Source: an uncultured Oscillospiraceae bacterium (GTDB taxonomy: Bacteria > Bacillota > Clostridia > Oscillospirales > Ruminococcaceae). Taken from it: a stretch of 9,553 nt of DNA. Within the stretch, counting starts at the first letter, position 1, and every line of letters begins with the position of its first letter. Below, in pieces: positions 8,656 through 9,553 of the stretch. The position numbers and the translations under genes are program-made. The notes below the pieces were generated by a model that was not told where the DNA came from, made no database searches, and was given only the letters and a program-made list of their open reading frames with translations. The stretch is taken from assembly GCA_900556255.1 (NCBI GenBank), contig USNZ01000026.1:1-9553 (forward strand). Direction: 5' to 3'.

Positions 8656-9318
8656 TTATTTGTTTCCAAAAACCTTGGTGTAGTCAGCCTTGAATTTTTC
8701 AATGCCTGCGTCGGTCAGCGGGTGGTGCAGCATCTGCTCCAGCACCTTGAAGGGCACGGTGGCGATGTCCGCGCCTGCCAATGCGCAGTCGGTAACGTGC
8801 ATGGTGTTGCGCACGCTGGCGGCAATGATTTGCGTGTTGATGTCGGGGTAGTTCAGGAAGATGTCGTGGATGGTTTCAATCAGCTCAATGCCCGGCTGCC
8901 CGATGTCATCCAGCCGCCCCAAAAACGGGCTGACGTAGGTTGCGCCCGCGCGGGCGGCAAGAAGCGCCTGATTGGCGCTGAAAATCAGCGTACAGTTGGT
9001 GGGGATGCCCTCGGCGGACAGCGCCTTGATGGCTTTCAGCCCCTCTGCGGTCATGGGGATTTTTACGACCATATGCTTGGGATCCAGCGCATAGATGGCG
9101 CGCCCTTCGGCAATCATACCGGCGGCGTCGGTGGTGGTGGCTTTGACCTCGCCGGAAATCGGACCGTCCACAATGGTGGCGATCTCCGCCAAGGTTTCGG
9201 CGTAGTCGCGCCCTTCCTTGGCAATCAGGCTGGGGTTGGTGGTGACACCGGCGATGATGCCCATCTCATTTGCCTTGCGGATCTCGTCCACATTGGCAGT
9301 GTCGATAAAAAATTTCAT
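8656..9318 (-). CDS. Small transaldolase, TalC/MipB class
   Basis: Transfers a dihydroxyacetone unit between sugar phosphates (sedoheptulose 7-phosphate and glyceraldehyde 3-phosphate to erythrose 4-phosphate and fructose 6-phosphate). The 220 residues match the single-domain TIM-barrel transaldolases that also include fructose-6-phosphate aldolase (FSA). Visible motifs are [11 protein letters not shown] (3-13) with Asp6, TTNPSL (26-31), the Schiff-base Lys86 in VVKIPMT, and [12 protein letters not shown] (107-118). Two positions favour transaldolase over FSA: Phe132 (SPFLGR, where E. coli FSA has Tyr131) and Glu57 (GEVKA, where FSA has Gln59). GGAGG at 9328-9332 supports the start at 9318. 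It follows the partial kinase by 69 nt and precedes xylB, fitting pentose catabolism. Confidence 0.92.
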   Translation of the reverse strand: MKFFIDTANVDEIRKANEMGIIAGVTTNPSLIAKEGRDYAETLAEIATIVDGPISGEVKATTTDAAGMIAEGRAIYALDPKHMVVKIPMTAEGLKAIKALSAEGIPTNCTLIFSANQALLAARAGATYVSPFLGRLDDIGQPGIELIETIHDIFLNYPDINTQIIAASVRNTMHVTDCALAGADIATVPFKVLEQMLHHPLTDAGIEKFKADYTKVFGNK

Positions 9319-9387
9319 ACAAAAAAACCTCCTTGTTGCTGCCCGCAGCAGACGTTGTGCCTTGCCTGCGGGGAATGATGGCTGTGT
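9319..9387 (-). promoter_or_regulatory. Structured leader between kinase and transaldolase
   Basis: This 69-nt gap is one of the longer gaps in the sugar operon. It holds a hairpin, TGCTGC (9337-9342) against GCAGCA (9345-9350), just upstream of the Shine-Dalgarno. A competing 7-bp pairing joins CCCGCAG (9342-9348) to CTGCGGG (9366-9372). The two cannot form together. The Shine-Dalgarno GGAGG (9328-9332) is separated from the ATG by TTTTTTTGT. The hairpin is 9 nt or more away from the T run, so it does not make a normal terminator. A regulatory role is a guess. Confidence 0.35.
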
Positions 9388-9553
9388 TTATTCGGTCAGG
9401 GCGCGCTCTGCCTGCAGCGCCGTTTTATATTGCGCCAAAAAGGCGGCAAAGCCGTCCTTATCGGCAGGGGAGGGGGTAACGGTTTCGCCGGAAGCTTTGG
9501 CAAACACGCGGGTCTGCAGGTAGTCTGCCAGGGTTTCGCCGTCCCTGCGGTGC
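9388..9553 (-). CDS. C-terminal end of a probable FGGY-family sugar kinase (partial)
   Basis: The last 54 codons of a gene that begins beyond the right edge, ending in TAA at 9388-9390. The visible peptide contains GETLADYLQTRVFAKA, then a Pro/Asp-rich turn, then GFAAFLAQYKAAL and an acidic tail. This pattern (an ETLxDYL helix, a VFA segment, then GFxxFLxxYK) resembles the C-terminal extension of a group of FGGY-family carbohydrate kinases from Firmicutes, as I remember them. No catalytic residues are in view, so the sugar specificity is unknown and the family call rests on the tail alone. The reading frame is open to the edge, and the position 69 nt before transaldolase makes it part of the same operon. 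If correct, the operon encodes two FGGY kinases. Confidence 0.5.
   Translation of the reverse strand, partial: HRRDGETLADYLQTRVFAKASGETVTPSPADKDGFAAFLAQYKTALQAERALTE

Overview
The window looks like chromosomal DNA from a GC-rich (roughly 60%) Gram-positive anaerobe of the class Clostridia. The Oscillospirales (Faecalibacterium/Gemmiger/Subdoligranulum-like gut bacteria) are my best guess. The basis is the fabK-fabD-fabG-fabF-fabZ gene order, use of FabK as the enoyl-ACP reductase, purine-rich Shine-Dalgarno sites before nearly every gene, and a DUF4867 gene beside a fucose/arabinose-isomerase-like gene. The genus assignment is inference. I see no rRNA, tRNA, CRISPR array, insertion sequence or phage gene, and no gene-free stretch longer than about 110 bases.

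Left half (1-4902, + strand): a compact type II fatty acid elongation operon. FabD loads malonate onto ACP, FabF condenses, FabG reduces the keto group, FabZ dehydrates and FabK reduces the enoyl group. The genes overlap by 4 nt (fabK/fabD) or lie 3-9 nt apart, so they are almost certainly one transcript that begins upstream of the window. A MarR-family regulator, the likely FabT-type lipid regulator, follows fabZ. It has its own extended -10 promoter in the 65-nt gap, which fixes its start at 4447. A strong hairpin with a U/A tract on each side (about 4911-4959) closes this operon and the convergent one.

Right half (4960-9553, - strand, read from right to left): a sugar-catabolic operon. The order is the C-terminal end of a probable FGGY sugar kinase (cut by the window edge), a small transaldolase, xylulokinase, a DUF4867 cupin-like protein and a fucose/arabinose-isomerase-like protein. 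Xylulokinase and DUF4867 share an ATGA overlap. The xylulokinase Shine-Dalgarno lies on the transaldolase stop codon. The logic is aldose to ketose (isomerase), ketose to ketose-5-phosphate (kinase), then the non-oxidative pentose phosphate pathway (transaldolase). The true substrate, the role of DUF4867 and the need for a second kinase are unresolved. This cassette is the best candidate here for undescribed biology.
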